DNA of 9,493 nucleotides from Prolixibacteraceae bacterium (GTDB lineage Bacteria > Bacteroidota > Bacteroidia > Bacteroidales > Prolixibacteraceae), in assembly GCA_003516705.1 (NCBI GenBank), contig DPCJ01000124.1:1-9493 (forward strand). The letters run 5' to 3'. Below the pieces are notes generated by a model, which worked only from the letters and a program-made list of their open reading frames with translations, was not told the origin of the DNA and did no database searches. The translations under genes were made by a program, and so were the position numbers. Positions 8,343 to 9,493 of the stretch are shown one piece after another; the stretch's first letter is position 1, and every line of letters starts with the position of its first letter.

Positions 8343-8362
8343 CAACAAAATTACAAAACAAG

Positions 8363-8428
8363 ATGAAATTATCTGCAATTATTCTAGTCCTCGTGGTCGT
8401 CATTCCAGAATGTTCCGGGAAGGGTTAG
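8363..8428 (+). CDS. ilv operon leader peptide (branched-chain amino acid attenuator)
   Basis: This 21-codon ORF reads M-K-L-S-A, then nine consecutive branched-chain residues I-I-L-V-L-V-V-V-I (codons 6-14, 8378-8404), then P-E-C-S-G-K-G and TAG at 8426-8428. Ten of 21 residues are Ile, Leu or Val, the three end products of the pathway that starts with the downstream enzymes. It begins about 15 nt after the predicted transcription start and ends 27 nt before a terminator hairpin, the standard geometry of an amino acid attenuator leader. Ribosome stalling on these codons in starvation would control read-through into ilvD. The hydrophobic run followed by Cys also resembles a tiny lipoprotein signal peptide. 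That alternative is less likely given the RNA switch built around it. Confidence 0.82.
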   Translation: MKLSAIILVLVVVIPECSGKG

Positions 8429-8467
8429 TTTATTGTGTAGATTGAAGATATTTACAGGCCTTTTCCG
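8416..8467 (+). promoter_or_regulatory. Predicted antiterminator pairing of the ilv attenuator
   Basis: CGGGAAGGG (8416-8424), the end of the leader ORF, can form nine contiguous pairs, two of them G-U, with CCTTTTCCG (8459-8467), most of the 5' arm of the terminator. The two structures are mutually exclusive. A ribosome terminating at 8426-8428 would cover 8416-8424 and let the terminator form. A ribosome stalled in most of the Ile/Leu/Val run would leave it free and allow read-through. Pairings were found by eye; no energies were computed. Confidence 0.7.
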
Positions 8468-8487
8468 AAAACGGGGAAGGCCTTTTT
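8456..8487 (+). terminator. Attenuator terminator upstream of ilvD
   Basis: A 12-bp stem, AGGCCTTTTCCG (8456-8467) with CGGGGAAGGCCT (8472-8483), includes two G-U pairs and has loop AAAA. It is followed by a T-run (8483-8487). It lies between a leader ORF and the ilvD start 29 nt downstream, with no complete long gene before it, so it must act as a conditional terminator and not an end-of-operon one. Confidence 0.9.
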
Positions 8488-8516
8488 AATTAAAAGAGTT
8501 TTAAATTTTTACAACA

Positions 8517-9493
8517 ATGCAGATTCCATTAAGAAGCAACACAACCACGCAAGGCCGCAGAATGGCCGGTGCCCGCAGTTTATGGCGCGCCAATGGCATG
8601 AAAGAGGAACATTTCGGGAAACCCGTAATTGCCATTGTAAACTCGTTTACCCAGTTTGTTCCGGGTCATGCCCACCTGCACGAAATTGGCCAATATCTGA
8701 AAAAACTTGTTGAAAAACAGGGCTTTTTTGCAGCCGAGTTTAATACAATCGCCATCGACGATGGCATTGCCATGGGCCACGACGGCATGTTGTACTCGCT
8801 GCCATCGCGCGATGTAATTGCCGACAGTGTTGAATACATGTGCAATGGTCACAAAGTGGATGCAATGATATGCATTTCGAACTGCGACAAAATTACTCCC
8901 GGAATGTTAATGGCCGCCGTACGACTGAATATTCCTGCTGTTTTTGTTTCAGGCGGACCGATGGAAGCCGGTACTGTTGGCACAAAAAAATATGACCTTG
9001 TGGATGCCATGGTTTTAGCTGCTGATCAATCCATTTCCGACCAGGAACTTTCTGTAATTGAGCAAAATGCCTGTCCTACCTGCGGTTCATGTTCGGGTAT
9101 GTTTACAGCCAACTCAATGAACTGCCTCGCCGAAGCCATCGGTTTGGCGCTGCCGGGTAACGGAACCATTGTGGCAACTCACGCAAACCGTAAAAAGCTT
9201 TTTGAAGAGGCTGTCGATAAAATTATTGCAGCCACAAAATCATATTATTTTGAAGGAAACGACAAAGTTTTACCCCGCAGCATTGCCACCCGTGAGGCAT
9301 TTTTAAATGCCATGAAACTCGATATTGCCATGGGCGGATCAACAAATACAGTTTTGCATTTGCTGGCAATCGCACACGAAGCTGAAGTTGATTTTACGAT
9401 GAAAGATATCGACCAACTCTCGCGGATAACGCCAAACCTGTGTAAAGTTTCGCCAAGTTCGCATTACCATGTTCAGGATGTAAACCGCGCCGG
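8517..9493 (+). CDS. ilvD: Dihydroxy-acid dehydratase, 3'-truncated by the window edge
   Basis: IlvD converts 2,3-dihydroxy-isovalerate and 2,3-dihydroxy-3-methylvalerate to the 2-oxo acids that precede Val/Leu and Ile. The frame is open from ATG 8517 to the edge, giving 325 residues of a family near 610. The N-terminus MQIPLRSNTTTQGRRMAGARSL matches IlvD starts. Metal and cluster motifs are AIDDGIAMGHDGMLYSLPSR (79-98), ISNCDKITPGM (120-130, with cluster Cys123 and Asp124-Lys125), and NACPTCGSCSGMFTANSMNC (184-203). At VNSFTQFVPGHAHL (41-54) a Gly stands where, as I recall, the [2Fe-2S] subclass has a Cys, so this looks like the E. coli-type oxygen-sensitive [4Fe-4S] enzyme. It is the first gene after the attenuator; further ilv/leu genes probably follow outside the window. 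Confidence 0.97.
   Translation, partial: MQIPLRSNTTTQGRRMAGARSLWRANGMKEEHFGKPVIAIVNSFTQFVPGHAHLHEIGQYLKKLVEKQGFFAAEFNTIAIDDGIAMGHDGMLYSLPSRDVIADSVEYMCNGHKVDAMICISNCDKITPGMLMAAVRLNIPAVFVSGGPMEAGTVGTKKYDLVDAMVLAADQSISDQELSVIEQNACPTCGSCSGMFTANSMNCLAEAIGLALPGNGTIVATHANRKKLFEEAVDKIIAATKSYYFEGNDKVLPRSIATREAFLNAMKLDIAMGGSTNTVLHLLAIAHEAEVDFTMKDIDQLSRITPNLCKVSPSSHYHVQDVNRA

Noticed and set aside
8262..8366. A 34-codon ORF (MKNLIFRTKNK...) whose TGA overlaps the ilv leader ATG
   Set aside because: It spans the predicted ilv promoter, lies in low-complexity AT-rich sequence and has no recognisable content. A message from the consensus promoter would begin after its start. The ATGA overlap is probably chance.

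Overview
The window reads as chromosomal DNA of a Bacteroidota bacterium. Evidence for this is a SusC/SusD pair, a DUF6057-type membrane protein, poor Shine-Dalgarno sites, and a promoter of the TTTG-N18-TAnnTTTG kind. The order Bacteroidales/Marinilabiliales is a guess. Two genes run off the edges: susC at the left and ilvD at the right.

Layout. Positions 1-3230 (+) hold the C-terminal part of a SusC/RagA TonB-dependent receptor and a complete SusD/RagB lipoprotein, closed by a strong intrinsic terminator at 3256-3283. A NupG-like nucleoside:H+ symporter of the major facilitator superfamily follows (3375-4559, +). The convergent gap 4560-4884 carries a composite inverted repeat made of two REP-like hairpins. 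Next is a minus-strand two-gene unit. Its first gene (8137 to 6671) encodes a lipoprotein with a CxxCH haem-attachment motif and a PD40 beta-propeller. Its second gene (6657 to 4885) encodes a multi-spanning membrane protein with a long helical soluble C-terminal half. Their function is not known to me.

The most interesting region is 8313-8517, upstream of ilvD (dihydroxy-acid dehydratase). A Bacteroidota promoter is followed by a 21-codon ORF with nine consecutive Ile/Leu/Val codons, then a 12-bp terminator hairpin with a T-run, then ilvD. The last codons of the small ORF can pair with the 5' arm of the terminator. That makes a complete ribosome-stalling attenuator for branched-chain amino acid synthesis, with the antiterminator strand lying inside the leader-peptide ORF.

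How the parts work together. SusCD would take up an unidentified oligomeric substrate across the outer membrane. The symporter would carry a nucleoside-like solute across the inner membrane, and whether the two are linked is unproven. The haem/propeller lipoprotein and its membrane partner look like one envelope-associated unit. The ilv segment is separate housekeeping biosynthesis with its own regulation.
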